Assembly: GCF_015832195.1 (NCBI RefSeq)
Contig: NC_052046.1
Coordinates: 20,700,161-20,764,160, forward strand
DNA: 64,000 nucleotides
Direction of reading: 5' to 3'
Source: Motacilla alba alba
Lineage: Eukaryota > Chordata > Aves > Passeriformes > Motacillidae
The notes beneath the pieces were generated by a model that did no database searches, was not told where the DNA came from, and was given only the letters and a program-made list of their open reading frames with translations. Position numbers and translations under genes: made by a program. Numbering within the stretch: position 1 is the first letter of the stretch; the number at the start of each line of letters is the position of its first letter. Of this stretch, positions 40,446 to 57,664 are shown in pieces.

Positions 40446-42631
40446 CTGCTTCAATACAGATTTTAAATACTATATATAATACATATTAATAGTTTAAATA
40501 AGCAGTATCTAAAATTTGGCATAAGTGCATGTTTGGATGTTTAATGAATGACACTTGATCATGCAGCATTAGAAGAGATTTTTTTTTTATTCACAGTGTT
40601 GATAATATTGTTATTGCTGGCCCACGTTAGATTGATGAGAAGCCGTACAGCAAGGAAAGGCCAAATCAGAAGTTCAAAGATTTACAAATCTAGAAATCAG
40701 TAAGAATTACAGCATAAAAAACCCCAAAAATTGTTGCAACTGTGGAGTATATTCCCACTTAGAAGACTCCCACTGCCACAATTTCACTTGCTGACAATAG
40801 GTCAATGCGACAGCAATAAAAGAGAACTGGAAAAAAAATGGTAGGAGGAACTAGAATATAGTGTATGAAAGTGTAAATCTACACAAGACTTGCTAGTCAT
40901 TGAATGCGCTTACAATCACCCATTTAATTCTTTACAGTTTGCCAAACCACTGCTCTTTCAAAGGCTGTGACAATATAAGTGGTTTGACCAGAATTTCAGT
41001 TAGTTCTCAGTGTTATCTCAGTCTTCATATTCCAGCAACCATATTTTCCAGATTTAACTTTATATTACAAAGACTGTATAGCATGTGTCTTACACTTACT
41101 TCATACACTGATGACTGTAAAACATGTATCTTCAGAAAAGTAGAAATGCCAGTCAAAGAAATAACTGCGAGTGCACATTCACAAATAATTGGGAATGCAA
41201 CATAGTCAGTAATTTAATTCTGAATATACCATATGTAAACAAATGTGGTTTCTTATTTTCTATATCAAATTTCTCATTCATTAAAATATTTGTATTTGAG
41301 CTGAAAACAAAAGAGTTTGATTTTATATGAGTTTGTAGGAAAAAATTATCTCTTGTTTAGCAAATCTGATTTCAAAATCAATTTCAGTACCAATTAGCCC
41401 TGCACATGTGGTTAGTCCAGCATGGCAATTACAAAATATTCAAGTACATAGTTTTAACTGCAGGTTTTTACTTTACTTCCACCATCCAGGTCTGTCAGAA
41501 TTTTAATAGCTATTAAAGTTACATTTCATCATACACTATGAAAGTGAAACAGAACAGTTACAATTGCAGACATGAAATACAATGTATTTCATTACTTGAG
41601 ATGATTCTGTAATATCCTCTACTCCTGCCTATTCACACCTGCTCTTTGAAAATAACTAGAAAATTTTCAGACACTTCCCTTGAAGTGTCATTTCTTTACT
41701 GTAGATTCACTGAGAGCAAGCAATAAGGGGGAAAAAAATCACCAAAAAACCCACTGTAAGTAGTGCTAATCACTTTGGAAAGTACACTTAACACATAGAA
41801 TATATTTAAAAATTAGTTAGGAAATTATAAAAGCCATTAATTTAATACAGAAATGGGTAACTCTTCAGACAAAACACCATACCTAATTTAAAAAAGGTTG
41901 AGACACTCATGCACATTACTTCATTATTCCACTGCAACGTTTTTCAGAAAGTTTTAAGCAGAATGGAACAGACAGTGCTCAGTTTAGGTTTTACTTCACT
42001 ATTTGCATAATTAAAATGAAATAGCCATAAACTCAAATTGAAATCTTATCCAGATCCTACTAAAATAATGGGCATGCTGCAACTGACCTCAAAGCATAAA
42101 GAATCCTGCCCTCCATTAGAAAGTTTACTGGAGTAAACTATCAGAAACTAGAGAATAGTGAATACTAAAATTAAATAGATATGATGTTGCCACTAAAAGA
42201 ATTAATTTACAACCAGTGTCCTAATTGAAACCACATTTTTAATGTACTCATACATAACCAATCTAATAAAAAGTAGCTATAAAGTTGAGCTAAATAGTCC
42301 AGACTCACATTTAAAATGTGAAGAAAACATGAAATTGTAGTACATATATATTCATGTGCAGCAAGAGACAGAATTTATGCAACAGATCACAAACAAAATC
42401 CAAAACTGGTCAAAATCCAGGGAATAAACTGGCCTAATACGTTTTTCTGGATTGTTAAGAATGAGGAAAAAAAATACTCGCTGGCAAATGTATTATTTTG
42501 CCAGTCATTGTAGGTTATGAAAACAATAACATCCCCAAGAGAAGGGAAAAACATAGAAGAAGGTAAGTATTCCACTTAGAATACTAAGAAAACGTAAAAA
42601 TGAGATATTTTTAAACAAGTGTATGTACTTC

Positions 42632-42634
<3 letters not shown>

Positions 42635-42664
<30 letters not shown>
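42635..42664. repeat. Poly(A) run, 30 bases
   Basis: Uninterrupted A run following CATT. Upstream sequence does not resemble a known retroelement, so its origin is unclear. Its length is likely unreliable in the assembly. Confidence 0.92.
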
Positions 42665-42665
<1 letters not shown>

Positions 42666-43436
42666 AACCAAAATACACATTTGAAACTGCTAGAAAGGCC
42701 TTTGTCAGGTATCTGGCCAAGCAGTGACTGAGTGTTCTAGCAGATATCCCAAACTATTACCCCCAAACATTTCCTGGAAAAACTATAATTTGAATAGCTT
42801 TATGACCCTTTGTGCAACTCAAAAGGTGAATGCCTGGAGAAAAAAAGTGGGGGGCTGGGAGGGAATAGGGCATAAAAAAGTATTTTTCACTGTTTTTTTT
42901 CTCTGATAAGTCTAGTGTACAAATGGAAAAATTTATTTATAAGCTACAGAAGACAATAACATACCACTACTATCAACAGCATATATAGTCTGGCATTTTA
43001 TAGGTTTATCCTGATACATTTTTAATTGCCAAAAGCTTCATTGCCACATTTAGAGGAAGATTTTAACTGGGGCAGTTAGGAGTTGCATTGCTCATCCTGT
43101 ATGCTGGTAGATATTCTCAAATTTTCCAATTCAGAAAATCACCAGGTGTGTAACTAGCTCTCCTCAGTGAGCACATCTTAAGATAAATTTGTGGGATTAC
43201 ACCCAAAATTTCTGTCTCTCCTATTTCAGTTGAGATAGAACATTATTTTTATTGATTTATTTTAATCAATCTAACAACAACAACCACAAAAAAAATAAAA
43301 AAAGCAGCTTTTGCTTTCAGACTTCAAGACAGAGCATGAAAAATTAAAATCTGAGCTTAACTCCATGACATTGGTGACTCTTCTGGATTTAGTATTAAAT
43401 AAAGCACAGTTTGGACATGTTTTGTCCATCTGGAAT

Positions 43437-43482
43437 GGATTAGGCAAACTCTGGGTACCGGATTAGGCAAACTCTGGTTACC
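43437..43482. repeat. 23-base tandem duplication, two copies
   Basis: Copies at 43437-43459 and 43460-43482 differ only at one position (GGGTACC versus GGTTACC at the end). The unit core is GGATTAGGCAAACTCTGG. Confidence 0.93.
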
Positions 43483-44569
43483 CCTTATAACTTTTCCATC
43501 CTTTCACCCTCACAGATTAAAATTTTATGAACTAAACCAGAATACACATCTTGTAACTAACCAGCTGTACACCAAGAGTCAATTAATGGCATCAGAAATT
43601 AAAAACAACAGCCTTTTTAGTAATTAGAAAACATTCCACTCACACGTTGTGCTTGTTAATTAGCTGCAAATAACCTGCTGGTTGACATTTGCCATGCAAT
43701 AAGCAGTTTTTCAGATTCACGTTCTTGCTACTTTATTGTTCCACATGAGTTCCCTCAAATCCCACAGAGTCTATTTGATTCCCTTCAGCTACAAAATCTA
43801 GGAATAAAGTTTAAAGACAAATTTACCCTCATCTACCCCTCAAAAAAAAATCCAACCAATCAACCAACCAAACAAAAAAGCACTCACCAAAAAAATTCTC
43901 AGCCACCAGTGGACACCTGAACAATACTTCCAACCTTATTCTGCTAACAAGAGATGGGGGAATAAAAAAACCCACCCAACAAGTTTATAACTGTCATAGA
44001 AAGGGGAATTACATAATATGTCAAGGGATTTTATTAATTTCCAACTACTTCCTATTTTCTTCTATTGCCTGTTTTATCTATTTCTGTCATGTCACAGCCT
44101 GCAAACTCTCACCTCACAAAAAGACAGAAAAGACTGAGATCTTTGAGTAGGTTCCCTCCTCCCCCTGAATGCACAGTGCTTGCAATCCTGGAACATAGCT
44201 CTACACCCAGATTTACTTAAATTGAATAATCTACATACAAATCACAGTTGTTATGCTGCATGTCTCAGTCACAATGTCTCTTTTATCAATCTCTCATAAT
44301 TTCAAAGAATATGCCTTAGCAGAGATAGCAACAACCCTCAACATGCTTTTTACACAGAAGTAAAAATATAAAAGCTATGACAGTGGTGCCATATCTAGCA
44401 ATGTAACTGATTCAAGTGGTCAATAGCAGGTCTCTAAAAAGGAGTGTAAGGAATACACCCTGTATAGAAACCCTGGAATAAACATTCTTATGTGAGGCAC
44501 TGTACACAACATAAAATGCTTCACTTTCCTCAGTCTGCTGAGTAAAGCCCTAGTAGACTTCAATTTTGT

Positions 44570-46045
44570 TTGGGCTTTTTTTTTTCCCAGTTACATAATT
44601 TTGAATACGCAGATACATTTTTTCCTCTTAGACCCCTTCAATTCCCTGAAAACAAGGATACATGGGAAATTAGTGCTAGTATTTGGAAAGCTGGCTCCTT
44701 ACATTTTATGTATCTGCAGAGGCAGACACTAGGGGCAATATATGCCTCTCTGCTTTTCAAACCTCTCCCTCAATCTTGCAGATGTGGTCACAAGAAAACC
44801 AAGTCAATGGACACTGTTATGATTTTTGCCCAAAAATCAAATCAGGAAATACAGTCCCCTGCCAGGGGCTTAAATTCATCTCAAGGAACTCCAGTAGAAA
44901 AAGTTAAAAAGGTTACACAAAAAACACGGGTGAAAACTGCTTAATGGACTTCAGAGTCAAGTAAGTAAGAAACAAGACACAGAATTACTGCTTGAAATTG
45001 GAGTTCTTCTTACAAACAGAGGGACTAGCCACAGGATGAGGATCCAAGACAAGACTACATGAGAACAGAAATGCTTTGGATCTACAGATTTATTGGACAA
45101 AGCTAGGAAATTGTGCTCATGGAGCTTGATAAGAGTACCTTGTATAAAAGGGGACTCTTGCAACAACTAAAGAAGCCCAGAAAAAAAGTGGAAAATGCCT
45201 CAGAAAAGAAGCATAACAATCTTGGACCTACAGGAGTAAAGGAATGGGCAGAGTCCTGGCTGGTTGGCCTCACCTTGCTACCAAATGCCTTAACCAGTAC
45301 AGAACCTGATGGGGGAATGCTACTTACTATTACAGAACAAAAATATATTACTAACCTATGGGCAACTGACATGCAAAAGGAAAAGAGTATCCATTAAACA
45401 AATTTTCTTTTAGGACTGTTATCTGAACAATGCAACTATAAAACCATTCCTGGCTGCCTAAAAACTCCAGTGTTATTTAAAAAATTAAAGGCATGATTGT
45501 GGTCAGCTCTACACAGGTATGGAAAATGAAACAAGAAATGTTTTGTCCCTCTTGAGTATCTACAGTAATTTCAGAAACATTTCTGTTCTTATATTATGAA
45601 CCACAAGAATTACAGGAGTTTAGGACTGCTGCCATTTAAATATACTTTCTGTGTCCTAAGAAAAAAACTGGCAGCACTGGCCTGCACATTGGACGCATCT
45701 CACAGACAAATGAAACTGCCCCTTATCAATAGGGGCACATGAATGACCAAACAACTGATTGAAGCATTGTGAAATTAATCTTATGCATATACAACAAACA
45801 TAAACCAGTTCTATAAAATTCTCTCCTTGAAAGACTCAAAAAATCCACTATGTAACAATGCTAATGCCTCCCATATGGGCTTCAATAGTGTTGCTAGAGA
45901 AATGCTGCATACTCATACTGGCGTTAATGCCAATAGCAGCCATATCACACTTCTTAGCAATACACCTACTGAATTAGTTACAAGTACCCAGAAAAAATAC
46001 AAGTGTCTATTAAGAGAGAGCTCATTCACTGTCTCACAATATTAA
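44570..46045 (+). pseudogene. Unidentified coding-like stretch, possibly a decayed retroelement
   Basis: Several open segments lie in the same plus-strand frame: 44570-44944, 45113-45397, about 45404-45493 and 45827-46045. I count about 13 in-frame stops over 492 codons, roughly half of what such AT-rich DNA would give. Segment features include a Cys/His cluster around CRCGHKK (first segment), a basic KKPRKKVE region (second), CNYKTIPGC (third) and two N-glycosylation sequons (NAS, NSS) in the fourth. No family is recognised. It may be a remnant of a retroviral or other mobile-element protein, or simply chance. It is antisense to ADAMTS6 and inside its long intron. Confidence 0.25.
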
Positions 46046-52140
<6,095 letters not shown>

Positions 52141-52358
52141 AATATTCATTACACTCAAAATGTAGTGTTCAATGTCTTTGCGACCATGGTATCCCACCAT
52201 CATTTTGTCTGCTACTACCAGTGTTTCCACAAACCGTTCAAGGCTTACAGATCTCTTCTGTCGACTATGACTACTTAGTGTGCCATTGACTGGAAGTGAA
52301 GCTGGGAAAGCAGATGCATCATTCATCCACCAAGGTTTGCCGCTTCTTGTGATGTCTT
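52141..52358 (-). CDS. ADAMTS6: ADAMTS6 exon: prodomain-catalytic junction with furin site
   Basis: This 218-base exon completes the split Glu codon and adds 72 codons (phase 1 in, phase 0 out). The acceptor is TTTGGTTCCTAG, next to 52358. The donor is a consensus GTAAGT, starting at 52140. The product begins [10 protein letters not shown] and carries a poorly conserved linker with an N-glycosylation sequon NGT. The proprotein-convertase site RQKR is at exon residues 32-35. The mature catalytic domain then starts at SVSLERFVE and runs through [17 protein letters not shown] to the end, [14 protein letters not shown] is the usual first beta strand of ADAMTS reprolysin domains. An Asn-free reading through the donor soon meets a stop, which supports the exon end. 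The match to ADAMTS6 is clear after the furin site and looser in the linker, as expected for this family. Confidence 0.97.
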
Positions 52359-55300
52359 CTAGGAACCAAAACAATTAAATACTTGAGAGGTAGTCACTAG
52401 TAAAACTCATTCAAATGCAGCTGGTTTATGTTGAGATTGACATCTCCAAGTTTCTAGCAAAGAAGTCTTTGCTAGAAAAAATTAAATTTCTTTGTTTTCT
52501 AAATTATTTTAAACTAATTTATATAATGGAAAGGCAACTTTGAGCACCAATAATCTCAACTCTCCTTAAATTTGAACTAGGATGATAAAGCAAAAATCCT
52601 CTCTCAATATATCTGATTTTGTACATTCATGTTTCTGTTAAAGATTAGTTATAACTAACCACAAGAAAAGAATTTTTAGAACAAGACAGCTGTATCCTCT
52701 GGAAAAAAATACTAGAAACCAAAAATTGAAAATTAATGTAAAAGTTCTCAAAATTTACTAAGGATTAAACATGCTCATAAAACACTAAAAAGTTTTTCCT
52801 CTTCTACAAAAGCCTGTAATCTTCAGGCTTGCATGCCTAAAATGAATAAATTTTCTCTTCAGAAACTTATCAGATTGTATTTTATCTACCTTGTGAATTA
52901 ACTGTAATAGAAAGTTTTAAATGGTCTGACAGGGGATAACTGCCATAGTTATTTCAACACAAGTATGTTGATTCTTGGTTTTTTTTCAGGTAAATATATA
53001 GAAAAATATTTCTTATGTGCAAGAGATAAATTATTAAAAATCCAAAGAGCTGTAATTATCAGCAAAACAAACATTACAAGATGGCTTTGAATTCTAATTC
53101 CTGTCCTCAGACCAAAATTTAATCCATCCTTCCCTACAAAGGAAGGGAAGGATGGATTCAATTTTTTGGCTTTTTTAGTGTGCATCATATATCCCTTTTC
53201 CACAACAGCCAGCGAAGGTCTCAAGCTGAAGTTTAGCAAAGTATATTGTTAGTCAGGTTTTATCTAAGTAGGATTTCAAAATACCTAAGTTATTCTTGGT
53301 ATTTACAGATGAGAACAAGAACATTAATAGATATATTTAGAGCTGTCCAAACAGGACTGCTCAAATGAGGAATTTTCTTACATCATTACTTCTACTAAAA
53401 CAGGGTCAGCTAAGGATGAGTAGAGATAGAACCAGTACCTCCCATAAAAAAACAATGCTTTATGCAAGTCAGCTAAGCACACTGATTTCAAACAGAAAAA
53501 CTACACCACAAAGAATTTATGTTCAGGTCAAAAGCAGGAATACAAACCTTCAGCATTCCCACTGTTGCAGTGTTTCATAATTTTTGAGGCTACAGTATTG
53601 GCTCTAAAAGGCGCATATTTTAGAAAAGTCAAAAAATTTAAGTAAACCTGGTAGTTATAAAAACACCGGTAACAAAATGGTCCTCATTCTCCAATGGTTA
53701 TAATTCATTCTAAAAAAACCCTGTACAAAGTATTGAAGCCTGGTTTGGATTCTATAATGACTACTAAGCTTTCTCCTGTTTTTCACCTCTGTTCCAGAAA
53801 ATTCAATGTTGCTTGAATTGTTCAAAGATTTTCATCATACTTAAACAGTGTCTTAGAAATGTCTGGAATTTTCTCTGACAGCTACTGTACTAAATTTTTT
53901 TAAAATTCATTCTTTCTCAAATAACAAATGCTGATAGTTTCTGATGCGCTTAGAGTGATAGAAGTATTTTAGAAAGTACTGCTTCCATATAAATTCAAAA
54001 ATTTCACTCAAAATGCAAACTATTCTAGGATTTAAAAATTACTGATTTCAAGCATAAAACTTTCTTTCAGAGAAAAAAAATTATTATTTTGGAATCATCT
54101 TCATATTATCTTTCAAACAAAGATCTCAGAGGACCCATAAGCACAACCATATCTCATTTTCTTATCAGATGAGAAGCTTAGGCTTCAGCTGATCTCAAAA
54201 TTATATAAATGCTAAAATATATCAATAAATAAAGATGTACGATTTATTTAGTGAAAATAGTTATGTGGCAACTTACATCATTCTTTCACCATATTCATAA
54301 GTTAAAAAAGAAAAAATTAAACTCCATTAACATTGAACATAATTAAAAGGAAGTAAAATGGTAGAAATAAATGGAAAAATAAAGAAAAAAAAAACCACAG
54401 AAAAATACTATCATTGATCCCAAAATAATTATCGCAGAAGTGTGAAATTAGGTTTTAAACTGCAACTGAAAAGAAATCCAAACCCATGTAGACATGGAGT
54501 TCACAACTACTGTACTCAAGTTTTCCTAAGTCAGTCATCACAAGATATTGGGAGGTGGTCAAGGTAGAAAGAAAGAAGCAAAAATAGAAAAATATCTCAA
54601 AATGTAATAACAAACTTGTTATGCTAGATACAACTATGAAAATATTTAGAAACAAAACATTCTGCTTTTTTTTTCTAAATATTTTAGCACTATTATTTTA
54701 TGCTTCTAGCAAGCTTTCATTCCATATTTTTGAATATACCAACTGTAAAGTCAGACACGAGTAAAATCACTACATAAAACAAAAAAAAAGTAGAACTATC
54801 CAGAAATAATCTGCCTCTCTGCAGCTTTCATATGTCCATTTTTGTTGTTTCTCAATCCTATACAAATATAACATTTTGCAAGATAATCCAGTGGTTTCAA
54901 ACCACATTGAAGCAACTGGAATTTGGCAGTGGAAAACTTCTTACCAAGGCCTTAGTGATTTCAGCTGTATTTAATAAAACATAATTAACTGGTGACAATA
55001 CATACATGAAACACAAATTCAACATTTTATATTTTGAACATTTTTATGTTTAAATGCTTAAAATCTAATTTAAATTATGAAAATGCATCCTGTGCTCTCA
55101 TCTGATTCTCCATGCCTCTCCAATTCTCCTTTTGTATTAGCTACCATAATTCTACCATTGATTATGAAATAGCCCATCAGTTACTGATCCCAGTCAATTC
55201 TGATCATGCTTTCACCAAATTCTGTACTCCACCTTCTATACTATTATTGTAATTTTTCTCAGAAAGGTCAGAAACTACACTCCCCTTGTCTTTCCCAACA

Positions 55301-57495
55301 CCTCAAAATCCTGACTATTTCCCTGATGGAGAAGAGGAACAAAATAAACTAGGTTACAGTAGGGGAAACTTGACAAACAATGAATAGTGGCATAGTTTCT
55401 CAAGCAGATTCCTCCCAGCATAGAATGCTAGGAAAACTGTTCTGAAGGTAAAGTTAAAATCAGTCTCCAGACAAAATAAATCATATACTGCCAAAAGGTA
55501 CTTACAGCTTTGTGATGTTTGCATTTTAAAACACCAAACTGGACTGTTCAAAACTTCCAAAACTAGTCAAATTCCCTAAACATCACTGAATACCTGGCTT
55601 TAATCCTTATGTGTGGAAAGCTGCAAAACTGAAAATAATTATTTGACTTTATTTTTAGCTATTATTTTTTTAGATATTTCAGAATGCTTTGTATGCCATT
55701 TCCCTTTAGGATAAAGCTGCAACAACGGTCAGAAAATGACCTTTCAAAAGAAAAAGGCTTTGGTACCCATGAGGGTAAAACAGAATGTCATCTGGAAAAG
55801 CAAGACCTTGCAGTCTTGGCAGAGAGTGAATTTTTTTAGACATTTTAATGGAGTGGGAATAGTATACAGAACAACAGGAAAAGATGAAATTGAGATGAAT
55901 GAGCATGATAATATTCTCAGGCTTGTAAAAAGCAGTGCTTTAGTACTTCAATAATTAAGGACTTCAGGCTATGAAAGCTCAGGGAATGCACAGGAGCTTC
56001 CAAGAAAAAAGGTACCATCAGTTATACTAAGTAATAAATGCTAAATATTATACCATGTTTTACAAAAAATGCATGCAAGATGTATAGCTCTGATCAACCG
56101 GTGATCCATGTAACAGATACCACGAGAATAACTGAACACAACCTGACAAAAGTAGCTGCCTCTGCTTCATGGCTTGGAGCAGAATGACTTCTAAGCATTA
56201 CTCTATAAGACAAGATCCAACGGAGGCTGATATCCTTTCTTTTTGCAGGGATATAATAATGGCAAAAATTACATCTCCCTACATTTCAAAAACTTCCACT
56301 TATTTCAAGCAGCTTAAGTGACAGCTCTCCCAGCAAAATGAACATACACTAGTACTCTTGTTATTAAATCAGTTAGCAGGCAGTAACATTTAAGAGATTT
56401 GTTTTGCAATATTATAAGCATGTGTATTGAATAATGCTCTCAAACTAAAACAGAAGTTACATACATGAAGTCTGACATTCCATAAACACAATTAACTGAA
56501 ACACTCAAGAAAAAGCTATCTCCCAAGAATGGGATCTTGCAGACAATCTGTACTGTAAGCTTAGACAGCTGGTACCACTAAACATTATAAACTCCAAAAG
56601 AAGCTAAAATAAATTACATCGATGAAAAATTATATTTTTTTATTTTAAGATTAGTTATTGTCAGTCTGCCCCATGCACTGAATCTCATGGAATACAACTG
56701 CCTAGGATGGAATTTTTTGGAATAAGCTATTACTGAAATATAAACAACTGACGAGGTTAAAACATTTTTCTAGCATGTTAAAACATTACTTTTGTGCTCT
56801 CAAAGAACTTGTCAGATTTACTCCATGCTGTCTTCAAGAAGTTAACCAGTTTAATCAAGGGTTATTTCAGAGTACTTGAAACGTATATCTGTAGAGGTTA
56901 TAACTACTTTACAAAGAAAATATCTCTCCATCAAAACTATACAATCCTGCCCATACGGCACAGGTTAATCACATACATGATTATAATGGAATAATGTCAA
57001 GCAACTGGACCAAAAACCAGTACCAAAACACTATAAACCTCCACAAACAAGGAAGACATGGACTCAGTTCCAAATGTATTGATAATCATAATGCTGACAT
57101 ATTTATTGCACACCAAGTTTCTTCAAATGAGATTGAACACATACTAAACACTGAGCCGTAATATGTAGTCATTCAAGCCTGTTTTCCTGTTGGGAAATAA
57201 AGTACATTTATACACATTTTGAGGAAGCCTGTGCTCATTTCTACCACTGTACATAATATAGGCATAAAACAAGACTTACTCCTGCTGTCTTAGTTTTTGA
57301 AATACACTATATTCTCAATCTGAATCTGAAAAAAAAGAAAAGTCAAAACTACTTTTCAACAAGGCATTACATCACCCAGAAGGAAGATTCTCATAGCTAC
57401 ATTCTTCACTATGTCTTAAATGTGAAACAAGCAAGATCTTAAAATACATCTCAAGTTACCACTTTTTAAAAGAAATGACACTCATTCTTCTTTAC
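52359..57495 (-). other. ADAMTS6: ADAMTS6 intron, 5,137 bases
   Basis: This intron lies between the prodomain exon and the furin-site exon. It is AT-rich with scattered A/T runs. Apart from a 15-base-pair perfect hairpin at 53121-53158, I see no recognised repeat, gene or RNA. Confidence 0.85.
53121..53158. other. Perfect 15-base-pair inverted repeat (hairpin)
   Basis: Left arm AATCCATCCTTCCCT at 53121-53135 and right arm 53144-53158 are perfectly complementary, with an 8-base loop. In ADAMTS6 pre-mRNA this would fold into a stable stem in the 5.1-kb intron. It is shorter than a normal microRNA precursor stem, and pairing does not extend beyond the arms. Confidence 0.8.
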
Positions 57496-57664
57496 CTGAG
57501 ACTCCACAGTGACTGTGATCATAGAGGTGCTGCTGGTGCATGGTAGATTTTTTGTATATAACATGAGGATGACCATTCTCGTAATTATAGTTAGTAGAAT
57601 CTTCTGTTATATTTCTTAAAGGCTCAATAAAATACTCATCATCTTCTGTAGCAATGACTCCATG
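57496..57664 (-). CDS. ADAMTS6: ADAMTS6 exon: C-terminal prodomain with cysteine-switch motif
   Basis: This 169-base exon encodes 56 codons plus the first base of a split Glu codon (phase 0 in, phase 1 out). It opens with [16 protein letters not shown] and closes with HSHCGVS. The acceptor is a pyrimidine-rich tract ending TTTAAG at 57665-57666. The donor is GTAAAG, starting at 57495. In ADAMTS proteins the last prodomain Cys, in a CGV context, is thought to act like a cysteine switch that holds the active-site zinc and keeps the zymogen latent; here that is Cys53 of the exon product. An N-glycosylation sequon NIT lies at exon residues 18-20. The upstream exon should end just before this His, in a codon-complete junction, but I could not find it in the remaining 6.3 kb to the right. 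Confidence 0.96.

Larger units (their letters stand above)
40446..44569. other. Intronic sequence with an A run and a small tandem duplication
   Basis: No exon or named repeat is recognised. Simple features are a 30-A run at 42635-42664 and a 23-base tandem duplication at 43437-43482. Confidence 0.7.

Noticed and set aside
52949..53239. Minus-strand open frame of 96 codons, in gene-sense orientation, considered as an extra exon
   Set aside because: The flanking exons join cleanly without it, it has no convincing splice sites, and it overlaps the perfect hairpin.
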